From Aldehydirespirator sp965204875 (GTDB lineage: Bacteria; Actinomycetota; Acidimicrobiia; Acidimicrobiales; Aldehydirespiratoraceae): 64,000 nucleotides of DNA. The notes below the pieces were generated by a model. It was not told the DNA's origin and did no database searches. It worked only from the letters and a program-made list of their open reading frames with translations. Of the stretch, positions 1 through 11,959 are shown in pieces. The stretch lies in the NCBI GenBank assembly GCA_965204875.1, contig OZ242020.1, forward strand, positions 1,612,001 to 1,676,000. The letters run 5' to 3'. How positions within the stretch are numbered: position 1 is the first letter of the stretch; the number at the start of each line of letters is the position of its first letter. The translations under genes and the position numbers were made by a program.

Positions 1-179
1 GTCTGAGCGTCCTCGGCGCCGTTGACGAGACCTTCGACCCCAACTGCCACGAAGCGGTGCTCGCCGAGGAGTCCGAAGACCCCGGCGCCGCCCCGCCGGT
101 CGTGACCGAGGTGCTGCGGACCGGGTATGCCTGGCAGGGACGCGTCCTGCGGGCGGCCATGGTGCGGGTGCGGAACTGA
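1..179 (+). CDS. grpE: GrpE nucleotide exchange factor, C-terminal end (partial)
   Basis: The frame is open from base 3 to the TGA at 177-179 and encodes about 58 residues. It contains FDPNCHEAV, then TEVLRTGY and GRVLRAAMVRV, which form the beta-domain end of GrpE, the nucleotide exchange factor of DnaK. The 5' part and presumably dnaK lie outside the window. The dnaJ, hspR and clpB genes that follow on the same strand give the usual actinobacterial heat-shock operon order. The last codons and the stop are tandemly duplicated downstream (see the repeat at 167-269). Confidence 0.9.
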   Translation, partial: LSVLGAVDETFDPNCHEAVLAEESEDPGAAPPVVTEVLRTGYAWQGRVLRAAMVRVRN

Positions 180-269
180 TGAGGGTGCTGCGCTGATAGG
201 GGTGCGGAACTGATGAGGGTGCGGAACTGATGAGGGGCGCTGCACTGATAAGGGTGCGGAACTGAAAGG
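167..269. repeat. Six 17-bp tandem units copied from the grpE stop region
   Basis: Units start at 167, 184, 201, 218, 236 and 253. The best-conserved core, GGTGCGGAACTGAT, begins at 167, 201 and 218, and near-perfectly at 253; the units at 184 and 236 are degenerate. The first unit is the end of grpE including its TGA, so every unit carries a TGA. The array fills most of the grpE-dnaJ gap. Confidence 0.9.
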
Positions 270-308
270 CGGCGCGATCCGGCGCAGGAGTGTTGAGGGG
301 AGGTGAGC

Positions 309-1406
309 GTGGAACCTCAGAGAGAGTGGTTCGAGAAGGACTACTACCGGATCCTGGGCGTCGATGAGAAGGCGTCGGCGCCGGAGATAGCCAAGGCTTA
401 CCGCAAGCTGGCCAAGAAACTGCACCCCGACGCCAATCCGGGCGACACCAAGGTGGAGGACCGGTTCAAGGCCGTGGCCGGCGCCTACGACGTGCTCGGA
501 GACGCCGAGAAGCGGGCGGCCTACGACGAGGTGCGCCGGCTCGGCCCGATGGCCGGGGGCTTCGGCGGCGCCCGCGGGGGCCCCGGCGGGTTCAACGTGA
601 GCTTCGACTCTGCGGGCGGCGACCTCGGCGGGCTTTTCGGCAACCTGTTCGGCGACCGCCGGCGCAGCGCGGCCCGGCGGGGCGGCGACTTCGAGACCGA
701 CCTGCACCTGGACTTCGCCGATGCCGTGGCCGGCAGCACGGTCTCGGTGCCGGTACTCGGTGAGGCAGCCTGCGGCGCCTGCGGGGGTCTCGGCACCGAG
801 CCCCCGGCCAAGCCCCGGCAGTGTCCGGAGTGCCACGGCTCCGGGATGCACAACGAGAACCAGGGTCTGTTCTCCTTCAGCAGGCCGTGCAATGCCTGCG
901 CCGGCCGGGGCAGCCTCATTGACAAGCCGTGCAGCGCCTGCGCCGGACGCGGCGTCCAGCGCCGCCGACGCGAGGTCAAGGCACGCATCCCGGCGGGCGT
1001 GGCCGACGGGCAGCGGATCAAGCTGAAGGGCCGGGGAGCGCCCGGCACGGCCGGGGGCGAGCCCGGCGACCTCTACGTGCGGGTGCACGTCAAGCCGCAC
1101 CGCATCTTCGGCCGTGACGGACCGAACCTCACGCTGACCGTGCCCGTGACCTTCGCCGAGGCGGCCCTCGGCGCCGAGGTCACGGTGCCCACGCTGAACA
1201 GCTCGAACGTGACGATCCGCATACCGCCGGGCACCGCTTCAGGCAGGCGATTGCGCATCCGCGGCACCGAGGCGACCGCTGGCGCCGACATCATCGTCGC
1301 GGTCGAGGTGGTTGTGCCCGAGCAGCTCTCAGGCGAGCAGCGCGCCGCCATCGAGGCCCTCGCAGAGGCCACTGCAGACGACCCCCGAGCACATCTAGGA
1401 GTGTGA
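309..1406 (+). CDS. dnaJ: Chaperone protein DnaJ
   Basis: DnaJ is the Hsp40 co-chaperone that stimulates DnaK ATPase and delivers unfolded clients. The J domain (about residues 10-75) has the HPD motif in KLHPDANPGD. A Gly/Phe-rich segment follows, then four zinc-binding repeats (CGACGGLG, CPECHGSG, CNACAGRG, CSACAGRG), then two substrate-binding beta domains. The length of about 365 aa is normal. The GTG at 309 is preferred because GGGGAGG (297-303) sits 5 nt upstream; the GTG at 303 overlaps that site. hspR follows 6 nt after the stop. Confidence 0.95.
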   Translation: MEPQREWFEKDYYRILGVDEKASAPEIAKAYRKLAKKLHPDANPGDTKVEDRFKAVAGAYDVLGDAEKRAAYDEVRRLGPMAGGFGGARGGPGGFNVSFDSAGGDLGGLFGNLFGDRRRSAARRGGDFETDLHLDFADAVAGSTVSVPVLGEAACGACGGLGTEPPAKPRQCPECHGSGMHNENQGLFSFSRPCNACAGRGSLIDKPCSACAGRGVQRRRREVKARIPAGVADGQRIKLKGRGAPGTAGGEPGDLYVRVHVKPHRIFGRDGPNLTLTVPVTFAEAALGAEVTVPTLNSSNVTIRIPPGTASGRRLRIRGTEATAGADIIVAVEVVVPEQLSGEQRAAIEALAEATADDPRAHLGV

Positions 1407-1412
1407 ACACCG

Positions 1413-1965
1413 ATGATCGACGAGCGGTATCACCGGGCTGTCTACGTGATCTCCGTGGCTGCGGAGCTGGCGGGCATGCATCCCCAGACCTTGCGGATCT
1501 ATGAGCGCAGGGGCCTGCTCGAGCCGGAGCGCACGGCCGGCGGGCGCCGCCGCTACAGCGAGGCCGACCTGGCCCTGCTCGGGCGGATCGCGGAACTCAC
1601 CAGCGAGGGGGTCAACCTCGCCGGGGTGCAGCGCATCCTCGAACTCGAACGCCAGGTGGCGGAACTCAGCGAGCAGCTCAGCGAAGCGCTCGAAGGCCGC
1701 CTTGTTGGGATGCCCGCCCGCTCCTGGCCCGGTTCCGACGATGTGCCGGATCGCCGGTCCAGCACAGCCGTGACCCTGTATCGGGGGCGCCGCGCCGCGG
1801 CAGCCGGTCCGGTTTCTGGCCCGATACCCGGGGCAGGCAATGCGGCCGCGGCCGGCTCGACTCCTGGTTCGGCTCCGGGGGCGGGCGCGGCCGGCTCGAC
1901 TCCTGGTTCGGCTCCGGGGGCGGGCCGCGGAGGCGATGGCAACCTGGCACAGCGGAGGAACCCTG

Positions 1966-1976
<11 letters not shown>
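1413..1976 (+). CDS. hspR: MerR-family heat-shock repressor HspR
   Basis: This is a 187-aa protein with an N-terminal MerR winged helix (TLRIYERRGLL, GGRRRYSEADL, about residues 20-90), then a short coiled coil and a disordered Ala/Gly/Pro tail. HspR in actinobacteria represses the dnaK and clpB operons by binding the HAIR inverted repeat with DnaK as co-repressor; that site would be upstream of this window. It lies 6 nt after dnaJ and overlaps clpB by 11 nt. The tail carries a perfect 13-residue duplication (bases 1848-1925) absent from typical HspR, and its end contains the clpB ribosome-binding site. Confidence 0.9.
1848..1925. repeat. 39-bp perfect tandem repeat (x2) in the hspR tail
   Basis: Units are 1848-1886 and 1887-1925, each encoding AAGSTPGSAPGAG. 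The duplication is in frame and lies in the disordered tail, after the DNA-binding domain. It belongs to the class of in-frame linker expansions seen throughout the window. Confidence 0.9.
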
Positions 1977-4497
<2,521 letters not shown>

Positions 4498-4655
4498 CCG
4501 GCAGCGGCGGCGGTCGCGGCGAGGACATGCCCGAGACCTCCCACATCCGCGCTGAGCGCTCGCTTACCGCGGCGGCAGGATCGCAGCAAGGGCATGCCCG
4601 GCCTCTGGCGGCAGTACGCTCGGGTGGTAACGCACCCCCCTAGAAGGAGAGCGCC

Positions 4656-5942
4656 GTGCCTGCGACCGTTGTCGTCGGTACCCAGTGGGGTGACGAGGGA
4701 AAAGGCAAGTTCACCGACCTCGTCGCCGCGGAGATGGACATGGTGGTCCGCTACCAGGGCGGCCACAACGCCGGACACACGCTCGTGGTGAAGGGCGAGA
4801 CCTTCGCTCTGCAGCTGATTCCCAGCGGCGTGCTGTACGACCACATCACACCGGTGATCGGCAACGGCGTGGTCGTGGACCCGCGGGTGCTCATTGCCGA
4901 GATGGATGCGCTCGAGACCCGTGGAGTGAACTGCGGCAACCTGAGGCTGTCGGGCAACGCCCACCTGATCATGCCCTACCACACAGAGCTCGACGCCCTC
5001 CACGAGCGCCATCTCGGTGAGGCGAAGCTGGGCACCACGAAGCGCGGCATCGGGCCTGCCTACGCGGACAAATCGATGCGCATCGGGCTGCGAGTGCAGG
5101 ATCTGCTGGATCCGAAGATCTTCATGGCCAAGCTCGATGTGGCCCTGTCACACACCAACAAGGTGCTGGCCAAGGTGTACAACCGCCTGCCGCTGAGAGC
5201 CGAGGACGTCGCGGGCGAGTATCTCGGTGAGTGCGCCGATCGGCTGGCGCCGCACATCGACGACACCGTGGGGCTGTTGCACGAGGCCCTCGAGTCCGGC
5301 GAGCAAGTGCTGCTCGAGGGCGCGCAGGCGACTTTCCTGGACCTCGACCACGGCACCTACCCGTTCGTCACATCGTCCAATCCGGTCGCCGGCGGCGCCT
5401 GCACCGGCGCCGGGGTCGGCCCCCGCCACATCGACCGCGTCATCGGTATCGCCAAGGCGTATGTGACCCGTGTGGGATCGGGGCCCTTCGTTACAGAGCT
5501 GTTCGACGATGTGGGCGATCATCTTGTGAAGGTGGGGGGTGAGTACGGCACCAACACCGGCAGGCGCCGCCGCACCGGCTGGTTCGACCTGGTCATGTTG
5601 CGCCAGGCTGTGCGCATAAGCTCGCTGACGGAGGTGGCGCTCACGAAGCTCGATGTGCTCGACGGCCTGGATCGGCTCAAGGTTTGCGTCGCCTATGAAC
5701 TGGACGGCGAGCGCCTCGCGCACATGCCCTATCACCAGTCGGTCATGCACTCCGCGGTGCCCGTGTATGAGGAGTTCGAGGGCTGGAGAGACGATCTCAG
5801 CGTGGTGCGCCGGCCTGGCGAGCTGCCCGCGCAGGCGTCGGAGTACATCTCGTTCCTTGAGGACGGCATCGGCGTGCCGATCCGGCTGGTGGGGGTGGGC
5901 CCCGGCCGCAGCCAGTTCCTCGAGTGGCAACAAGCGGCCTGA
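4656..5942 (+). CDS. purA: Adenylosuccinate synthetase
   Basis: PurA makes adenylosuccinate from IMP, aspartate and GTP, the first committed step to AMP. The 428-aa protein has the GTP-binding loop GTQWGDEGKGK at the N-terminus, GGHNAGHT with the catalytic His, the IMP-binding KRGIGPAY and, further on, NTGRRRRTGWFD. The GTG start at 4656 follows AGAAGGAG (4643-4650). purB lies downstream on the same strand, so the two AMP-branch genes are neighbours. The 3' end is followed by degenerate repeats. Confidence 0.95.
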   Translation: MPATVVVGTQWGDEGKGKFTDLVAAEMDMVVRYQGGHNAGHTLVVKGETFALQLIPSGVLYDHITPVIGNGVVVDPRVLIAEMDALETRGVNCGNLRLSGNAHLIMPYHTELDALHERHLGEAKLGTTKRGIGPAYADKSMRIGLRVQDLLDPKIFMAKLDVALSHTNKVLAKVYNRLPLRAEDVAGEYLGECADRLAPHIDDTVGLLHEALESGEQVLLEGAQATFLDLDHGTYPFVTSSNPVAGGACTGAGVGPRHIDRVIGIAKAYVTRVGSGPFVTELFDDVGDHLVKVGGEYGTNTGRRRRTGWFDLVMLRQAVRISSLTEVALTKLDVLDGLDRLKVCVAYELDGERLAHMPYHQSVMHSAVPVYEEFEGWRDDLSVVRRPGELPAQASEYISFLEDGIGVPIRLVGVGPGRSQFLEWQQAA

Positions 5943-6080
5943 CCGTGACATCCGGCAAGCGGCACGCCGAGTGTCGGGCCGTGACGGTGTGGTTGAGACA
6001 CGTCGAGCGTGAGGCCGGTGACGGCATGGTTGAAGGCGCGTCGAGTGTGGTGTCGATAACGGCATGGTTGATGCGGCGGT
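5942..6080. repeat. Degenerate direct repeats between purA and purB
   Basis: Three to four imperfect copies of about 37 bp share GTGACGG(T/C)(G/A)TGGTTGA followed by CGTCGAG(C/T)GTG. The clearest copies start near 5979 and 6016, with a partial one near 6054. An earlier diverged copy with CAAGCGGC touches the purA 3' end. No gene is seen here. Confidence 0.65.
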
Positions 6081-6130
6081 AGGTGTTCGGCGATGCCTGT
6101 GCCGATGATGAGTGTTCGGTGGTGAGTGGC

Positions 6131-7561
6131 GTGGTTGAGTCCGAGTTCGCGAACGTGCTCGCGGCGCGCTACGCCAGCGAGCGGATGCGGTCGATCTGGT
6201 CGCCACAGCGCCGGGTCGTGCTGGAGCGACGACTCTGGCTAGCGGTGCTCAAGGCGCAGCGAGAGTTGGGTCTGGACGTGGACGCCTCGGTGCTGCAGGC
6301 ATACGAATCGGTCGTCGAGACGGTCGACCTGGAGTCGATCGCCCGGCGCGAGTCCGTCACCCGCCATGATGTCAAGGCTCGGATCGACGAGTTCTGCGCG
6401 CTGGCAGGCCACGAGCGGATCCACCTGGGCATGACCTCCAGGGACCTCACCGAGAACGTCGAGCAGTTCCAGATCCTCGAGGCGCTGAAGGCGATCCGCG
6501 ATGACTTGGTCGCGGTGATCGCTCGGCTGGCCGAACTCGCTGAGACCCACGCGTCGGTGGCAATGGTGGCGCGCACCCACAATGTGGCGGCTCAGGCGAC
6601 GACATTGGGGAAGCGCTTCGCCGACGCAGCGTCGGAGACCATGCTGGGCTACTCCCGGATCGACGATCTTCTGGGCCGCTATCCGTTGCGAGGCATCAAG
6701 GGAGCGGTGGGCACACGGCTCGACCAACTCGACCTGCTCGGCTCCTCCGATGCCGTCGACGAGTTGGACAGGATGGTCGCGGCGCACCTTGGTTTCGACC
6801 GGGTGCTCGCGACCTCTTCACAGGTTTATCCCCGCTCGCTGGACCTCGATGTGGTGGCCGCGCTCGTGCAGGCAGTGTCCGGTGCGGCGTCGCTGGCGAC
6901 CACGTTGCGGCTGATGGCGGGCGAGGGCCTGGTGTCCGAGGGGTTCGCCGAGGGACAGGTCGGCTCGTCGGCCATGCCGCACAAGACCAACGCACGGTCC
7001 TGTGAGCGCATCGGAGCGTTGCGGGCGGTGCTCGACGGCCACCTGTCGATGGCGTCGAGCCTGGCCGGGCGGCAGTGGAACGAGGGTGACGTGAGCTGTT
7101 CCGCGGCGCGGCGCGTGCTGCTTCCGGACGCATTCTGCGCGGCGAGCGGTCTGCTGCACACCGCTCTTGGAGTGATCGAGGGCTTGGAGATCGACTCCGA
7201 GGCAATCGCTGCGGAACTGCGGCGGCATCTTCCGTTGCTGGCCACCACGCGGCTGCTCGCAGCGCTCGTTCGAGCGGGCGCGGGCCGTGAGGAGGCTCAC
7301 GAACTGCTGGCCGGACCCTCCCGTCGAGCGGCGCATCGCGCCCGCACCGGCGACCCGTCGAGCGCGCCGGGGTTCGCCGATGACCTCGCCGCGAACCCGA
7401 GGACACGACATCTGACGGAGCAACTGAGCCGCATGATGTCTGAGCCGAACGAACTCACCGGAACGGCCGTGGAACAGACCATGCAAGTCGTGGCAGAGGC
7501 CAGCGCCATCACAGCCCGCCATCCCACCGCTGCGGTGCAACGCGCCGAGGCCAAGCTCTAG
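6131..7561 (+). CDS. purB: Adenylosuccinate lyase
   Basis: PurB cleaves adenylosuccinate to AMP and SAICAR to AICAR. The fumarase/aspartase superfamily signature is SSAMPHKTNARSCER; the N(T)RSCER form is the actinobacterial variant rather than the common KRNP. GMTSRDLTENVEQ and ARTHNVAAQ are also present. The GTG at 6131 gives 476 aa beginning just before NVLAARYAS, where the family normally begins. The frame is open to 6083 and GTGs at 6083, 6119 and 6122 are alternatives; no clear ribosome-binding site decides. Confidence 0.92.
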   Translation: MVESEFANVLAARYASERMRSIWSPQRRVVLERRLWLAVLKAQRELGLDVDASVLQAYESVVETVDLESIARRESVTRHDVKARIDEFCALAGHERIHLGMTSRDLTENVEQFQILEALKAIRDDLVAVIARLAELAETHASVAMVARTHNVAAQATTLGKRFADAASETMLGYSRIDDLLGRYPLRGIKGAVGTRLDQLDLLGSSDAVDELDRMVAAHLGFDRVLATSSQVYPRSLDLDVVAALVQAVSGAASLATTLRLMAGEGLVSEGFAEGQVGSSAMPHKTNARSCERIGALRAVLDGHLSMASSLAGRQWNEGDVSCSAARRVLLPDAFCAASGLLHTALGVIEGLEIDSEAIAAELRRHLPLLATTRLLAALVRAGAGREEAHELLAGPSRRAAHRARTGDPSSAPGFADDLAANPRTRHLTEQLSRMMSEPNELTGTAVEQTMQVVAEASAITARHPTAAVQRAEAKL

Positions 7562-7611
7562 AGCAACCGCTCAGCGACCGCTCCTAGGGCTTGGCCTCAG
7601 TAGTGTTTGAA

Positions 7612-7630
7612 GAACCCGTCGAGAGGGTTC
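7612..7630 (+). terminator. Small hairpin after purB
   Basis: GAACCC (7612-7617) pairs with GGGTTC (7625-7630) across a 7-nt loop, 50 nt after the purB stop and just before the convergent gene ending at 7666. There is no T-tract, so terminator function is only suggested by position. Confidence 0.4.
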
Positions 7631-7665
7631 TGTTGTGAAGAGGGTTCCCTTGAAGGGATGCCTCC

Positions 7666-8067
7666 TCAGGCGCGGCTGCGGGAGATGCCGGACCGCTGCA
7701 GAACCGAAGCGGGCACACCCACCTCGCGCCATGCCGAGTAGGTGATGCCCTTGCGGCCGCTGTAAGCCTGGGCCACCGCGACGAACCCGTCCTCGAGTTC
7801 GCTCATGTCGACCGCATCATCGGACGCGACAATCGCCTGCTCCAGATCAATGCGCTCCTGCACGAGCTGCACGCGCCTGATGGGCGATGCCGTCTCAAGA
7901 TCCTCAGCGATTGCCTCCAAGCGCTTCTGCATGGCATCGGCGGTGCGCTTGCGGCCTCGCTTGGGGCGATTCGTCTCAAGAGCCTCGAGATAGTCGCTGA
8001 CGGCCCTATTCTCCGAACGAGCCTTGGCGTTGGCGGCCTTGTGCTCGTCTGACATCTGTCGAACCAC
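7666..8067 (-). CDS. Conserved actinobacterial protein of unknown function
   Basis: This is a 133-aa, charged, mostly helical protein with no signal peptide or membrane segment. A Lys/Arg-rich stretch (NRPKRGRKRT) lies near residue 40, followed by heptad-like helices and a C-terminal segment KGITYSAWREVGV typical of a small helix-turn-helix fold. I recognise the pattern from unannotated actinobacterial proteins but know no assigned role; nucleic-acid binding is a guess from the basic stretch. The GTG at 8067 is chosen because AAGGAG lies 7 nt upstream; the ATG at 8055 would leave that site about 19 nt away. Confidence 0.7.
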   Translation of the reverse strand: MVRQMSDEHKAANAKARSENRAVSDYLEALETNRPKRGRKRTADAMQKRLEAIAEDLETASPIRRVQLVQERIDLEQAIVASDDAVDMSELEDGFVAVAQAYSGRKGITYSAWREVGVPASVLQRSGISRSRA

Positions 8068-8471
8068 TGAAAAACTCCTTCTATGGGGTTGACATCTAAC
8101 AGGTGCGCCAACGATAGCGGAGCGGCATAGCGCAAGCAACAACCTTTCGTTGGAAATATTTTGCCGCCGATCGAACCCACCGTCCGCGCAGCACTTCCAC
8201 AGTCTGGTGGCAGGCCACAATCTGCGGCGGGGGAAGAGCAAGGGGAAGTCTGCCTGGACGGGGAGGGCAAGGGAGTTTGCCCGCGCTTGGCCCTGGTTAG
8301 AGTTGGGCTCGCATGTTCGTTTACGCAGGCGCTACCCAACTGCAGCGCACCCGCCACCTCGACCGTGCCCGCCACGTCGAGCGCGTCGCGCGATGAGCGC
8401 GCCTGCCAGCGCTGAGCGCGCCCCGATGCCGGGCATAGTTGGCGAGCACCACGCATAGCCGGGCGAGATCA
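8068..8471. other. Intergenic region between divergent genes
   Basis: The part next to the small gene (about 8075-8165) is visibly AT-richer than the surroundings and probably carries its promoter. The remainder is GC-rich with no convincing coding frame. The malic enzyme frame is open back to the TTG at 8439, so its 5' limit is uncertain. Confidence 0.5.
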
Positions 8472-9905
8472 GTGCGCAGCGAAGCCACTCCCACACCCGC
8501 CTACTCGATCACCATCAAGGTGTCTCTCGGCAATCGACCCGGGACTCTGGGACGGTTTGCGACGGCCATCGGCGCCGTCGGCGGCAACATCGCCGCGATC
8601 CCGGGATTCGAGGCCAAGGGTCCTGTGGTGATGCGTGAGATCGATGTGCTCGCGCGGTCCCGTGAACACGCCATTCACATCGTGGACTCTGTCAGCAACC
8701 TGGACGGCGTCACCGTGCTCGACTGGTGGGATCGCACCTTCCGCCTGCACGAGGGAGGAAAGATCGAGGTCAAGGGGCTGTGCTCGGTGGGCGACGCGCA
8801 CGATCTCGCCATGGCGTACACGCCGGGGGTGGCACGGGTCTGCACGGCCATCCAGCGCGAGCCGATGCTGCGGCACAGCCACACCATGGTCAAGAACATC
8901 GTGGCCATCGTGACCGACGGCACCGCGGTTCTCGGGCTCGGTGACATCGGTCCTGCGGCGGCGCTGCCGGTGATGGAGGGCAAGGCGGTGCTCTTCAAGG
9001 AGTTCGGCGGAGTCGACGCCTTCCCGGTGTGCCTCGACGTGGCATCCACCGATGAGTTGGTGGAGACGGTGATCCGCATCGCTCCGTCCTTCGGCGGCAT
9101 CAACTTGGAAGACATCGCCGCGCCGGCAGCCTTCGAGATCGAGGAGCGGCTGATCGAGGCGCTCGACATTCCGGTGTTCCATGACGACCAGCACGGCACG
9201 GCGATCGTGACGCTGGCCGCGCTGGAGAACTCCTTGAAGCTCCTCGGCAAGCGGATGTCGGAAGTGTCGGTGGTGATCTCCGGCATGGGTGCCGCCGGCG
9301 TGGCCGTAGGCAGGATCCTGCTTGACGCAGGGGTTGGCGAAGTTGTCGGTGTGGATCGCATCGGTGCCATTCACGCGGGCCGTGACGGCCTGAACCGGGT
9401 CAAGCGGTGGTTCGCGGCCAACACGAATCCAGACGGCAAGGCAGGATCACTGTCGGAGGTGCTGGCAGGCGCTGACGTGTTTGTGGGCGTGTCGGCGCCT
9501 GGTTTGCTGACGGCGTCGGACATTCGCCGGATGGCGCCGCGGCCGGTGGTTTTCGCCATGGCCAATCCCGATCCCGAGATCCGCCCCGAGGAGGCCGATG
9601 GCCTGGCGGCGGTGATGGCCACCGGACGGTCTGACTTTCCCAACCAGATCAACAACGTGTTGGCCTTCCCCGGCGTGTTCCGTGGCGCGCTCGACGCCGG
9701 GGCCACCCGCATCACCGAGCGGATGAAGGTCGCCGCAGCCAAGGCGATCGCGGCGGCGATCGACGAAGAAGATCTCGACCGCAACTACATAGTCCCCTCG
9801 GTCTTCGACCGCCGCGTCGCGGCCAGGGTGGCAGCCGAGGTCGCCGCCTGCGCAATAGCCGAGGGCGTGGTCCGCCCCCCGGTCCCACCAATCCCCGAAA
9901 CCTGA
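8472..9905 (+). CDS. ACT domain-containing NAD(P)-dependent malic enzyme
   Basis: The enzyme oxidatively decarboxylates malate to pyruvate. Residues 1-85 form an ACT domain (ITIKVSLGNRPGTLGRFA) that probably binds a small effector. The malic N-domain follows with YTPGVARVC, KAVLFKEFGGVDAFPV and the metal-site DDQHGTA. The NAD-binding fold has GMGAAGVAVGRIL and later ANPDPEIRPEEA. The ACT-malic enzyme fusion is known in bacteria. The GTG at 8472 is used; a TTG at 8439 would add 11 residues and neither has a strong ribosome-binding site. It is convergent with ilvD, with a 33-nt gap. Confidence 0.92.
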   Translation: MRSEATPTPAYSITIKVSLGNRPGTLGRFATAIGAVGGNIAAIPGFEAKGPVVMREIDVLARSREHAIHIVDSVSNLDGVTVLDWWDRTFRLHEGGKIEVKGLCSVGDAHDLAMAYTPGVARVCTAIQREPMLRHSHTMVKNIVAIVTDGTAVLGLGDIGPAAALPVMEGKAVLFKEFGGVDAFPVCLDVASTDELVETVIRIAPSFGGINLEDIAAPAAFEIEERLIEALDIPVFHDDQHGTAIVTLAALENSLKLLGKRMSEVSVVISGMGAAGVAVGRILLDAGVGEVVGVDRIGAIHAGRDGLNRVKRWFAANTNPDGKAGSLSEVLAGADVFVGVSAPGLLTASDIRRMAPRPVVFAMANPDPEIRPEEADGLAAVMATGRSDFPNQINNVLAFPGVFRGALDAGATRITERMKVAAAKAIAAAIDEEDLDRNYIVPSVFDRRVAARVAAEVAACAIAEGVVRPPVPPIPET

Positions 9906-9938
9906 CTCCGATCCGCGGGACTCGAATTGCGAGAGTTC

Positions 9939-11792
9939 TCAGCGTGAGAGGCGGTCCACGTCGCGCACGGCGCCCTTGTCGGCTGAGGTGGCCATGGCTG
10001 CATACGCTCGCAGTGCAGAGGACACTTGGCGCTCGCGGGCCTGGGGCATCCAACCCCCGACTCGGGCGTCCTCGGCTTGGCGGCGCCTCTCGAGTTCGGC
10101 GTCGCTGACACGCAGGTTGATGGTGCGGTTGGGAATGTCGATGTCGATGATGTCGCCGTCACGGATCAGCGCGATGGCACCGCCCTCGGCGGCTTCGGGC
10201 GACGCGTGCCCTATCGAGAGGCCCGAGGTGCCGCCGGAGAAGCGGCCGTCGGTGAACAGGGCGCACTGCTTGCCGAGACCGCGTGACTTGATGTAGGAGG
10301 TCGGATACAGCATCTCCTGCATGCCGGGGCCGCCGCGTGGCCCCTCGTAGCGCACGATCACCACGTCGCCGGCGTGGATGCCGCCTGACTCGTCGAGGAT
10401 GCCCTCGCAAGCCTGCTCCTGGCTCTCGAAGACGCGGGCCGGCCCGGAGAAGGTGAAGATCGACTCGTCCACCCCGGCGGTCTTGACGATGCAGCCGCCG
10501 GTGGCGATGTTCCCGTAGAGCACGGCGAGTCCGCCGTCGCGGTTGTAGGGGGTCTCGACCGAGCGGATGCAGCCGCCGGCGCGATCCAGATCGAGTGTCG
10601 GCCACCGCTCGGCCTGGCTGAACGCCTGCTGGGTGGGGATCCCGGCCGGCCCCGCCCGGAAGAACTCGACGACCTCGCCGGAGGGGCCTCGCCTCACGTC
10701 CCAAACCTCGAGAGCGTCGCCGAGCGTGGCCGAGTGAACCGTCGGGACCGACGTGTCCAGCAGGCCGCCCCGGTCCAGCTCGCCGAGTATGCCCATGATG
10801 CCGCCGGCGCGGTGCACGTCCTCCACGTGGTACTGCGATGTCGACGGGGCGACCTTGCAGATGTTCGGGGTGTTGCGGCTGAGGCGGTCGATGTCGGCCA
10901 TCGAGAAGTCCACCTCGCCCTCGCGGGCCGCGGCCAGGATGTGCAGCACGGTGTTGGTGGAGCCGCCCATGGCGATGTCGAGGCGCATGGCGTTCTCGAA
11001 CGCCGACCTCGTGGCGATGGAGCGGGGCAGCACCGACTCGTCGTCCTTCTCGTAATAGCGCCGGGCCAGGTCGACGATCCGCCGCCCCGCCTCGCAGAAC
11101 AGCTCGCGCCGGTCGGCGTGGGTCGCCACCACCGTGCCGTTGCCCGGCAGCGACAGCCCGAGCGCCTCGGTGAGGCAGTTCATCGAGTTGGCGGTGAACA
11201 TGCCCGAGCACGAGCCGCAGGTGGGGCAGGCCGAGCGCTCCATCGCCAAGAGGTCCTCGTCGCTCACCGAGGTGTCGCCGGCGCCGATCATGGCGTCTAT
11301 CAGGTCGAGCTTCACGCTCACACCGGCGAGCTTGGTCTTGCCGGCCTCCATCGGCCCGCCCGACACGAAGACGGCGGGAACGTTCAGCCGCATGGCCGCC
11401 ATGAGCATCCCCGGCGTGATCTTGTCGCAGTTGGATATGCACACCAGAGCATCCGCGCAGTGGGCGTTCACCATGTACTCGACCGAGTCGGCGATCAGGT
11501 CGCGGCTGGGAAGGCTGTAGAGCATCCCGTGGTGTCCCATGGCGATGCCGTCGTCCACCGCGATGGTGTTGAACTCCTTGGCGACGCCCCCCGCCGCGGC
11601 GATCTCGGCGGCGACGAGTTGGCCCATGTCTTTGAGATGGACGTGTCCGGGAACGAACTGGGTGAACGAGTTGGCCACGGCGACTATCGGCTTGTCGAAG
11701 TCGTCGTCGGTCATTCCCGTGGCCCGCCAGAGCGCCCGCGCGCCGGCCATGTTGCGGCCCTGGGTGGTGGTGTGGGATCTGAGTTGCGCCAT
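9939..11792 (-). CDS. ilvD: Dihydroxy-acid dehydratase
   Basis: IlvD dehydrates 2,3-dihydroxy-isovalerate and -methylvalerate in valine, isoleucine and leucine synthesis. At 617 aa it matches the long [4Fe-4S] type. Cluster and active-site cysteines are visible in SNCDKITPGM and CPTCGSCSGMF. VDDGIAMGHHGM, GGSTNTVLH and RFSGGTSGLSIGH are also conserved. The ATG at 11792 starts MAQLRSHTTTQGRNMAG, the usual N-terminus. It stands alone on the minus strand between malic enzyme and the P450. Confidence 0.95.
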   Translation of the reverse strand: MAQLRSHTTTQGRNMAGARALWRATGMTDDDFDKPIVAVANSFTQFVPGHVHLKDMGQLVAAEIAAAGGVAKEFNTIAVDDGIAMGHHGMLYSLPSRDLIADSVEYMVNAHCADALVCISNCDKITPGMLMAAMRLNVPAVFVSGGPMEAGKTKLAGVSVKLDLIDAMIGAGDTSVSDEDLLAMERSACPTCGSCSGMFTANSMNCLTEALGLSLPGNGTVVATHADRRELFCEAGRRIVDLARRYYEKDDESVLPRSIATRSAFENAMRLDIAMGGSTNTVLHILAAAREGEVDFSMADIDRLSRNTPNICKVAPSTSQYHVEDVHRAGGIMGILGELDRGGLLDTSVPTVHSATLGDALEVWDVRRGPSGEVVEFFRAGPAGIPTQQAFSQAERWPTLDLDRAGGCIRSVETPYNRDGGLAVLYGNIATGGCIVKTAGVDESIFTFSGPARVFESQEQACEGILDESGGIHAGDVVIVRYEGPRGGPGMQEMLYPTSYIKSRGLGKQCALFTDGRFSGGTSGLSIGHASPEAAEGGAIALIRDGDIIDIDIPNRTINLRVSDAELERRRQAEDARVGGWMPQARERQVSSALRAYAAMATSADKGAVRDVDRLSR

Positions 11793-11873
11793 GAGACCAA
11801 CGCTACCCGTGCGGATGCTTGCTCGGCCCTTTGGAACCTGGAAGGCTTGACGTTGAAGCGGGTTTTGCGGCTG

Positions 11874-11959
11874 TCAGCGCGGCTGCGGCCCGGCGGCTTC
11901 GGGCGCGACTCGACCGACCCGTTCCAGTATCACGGTCTCTCAGCGCGGCTGCGGCCCGG
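11874..11959. repeat. 20-bp direct repeat covering the P450 stop codon
   Basis: TCAGCGCGGCTGCGGCCCGG occurs at 11874-11893 and 11940-11959, 66 bp apart. The second copy is the 3' end of the P450 gene including its stop on the minus strand. The first lies downstream in the noncoding gap. Confidence 0.9.
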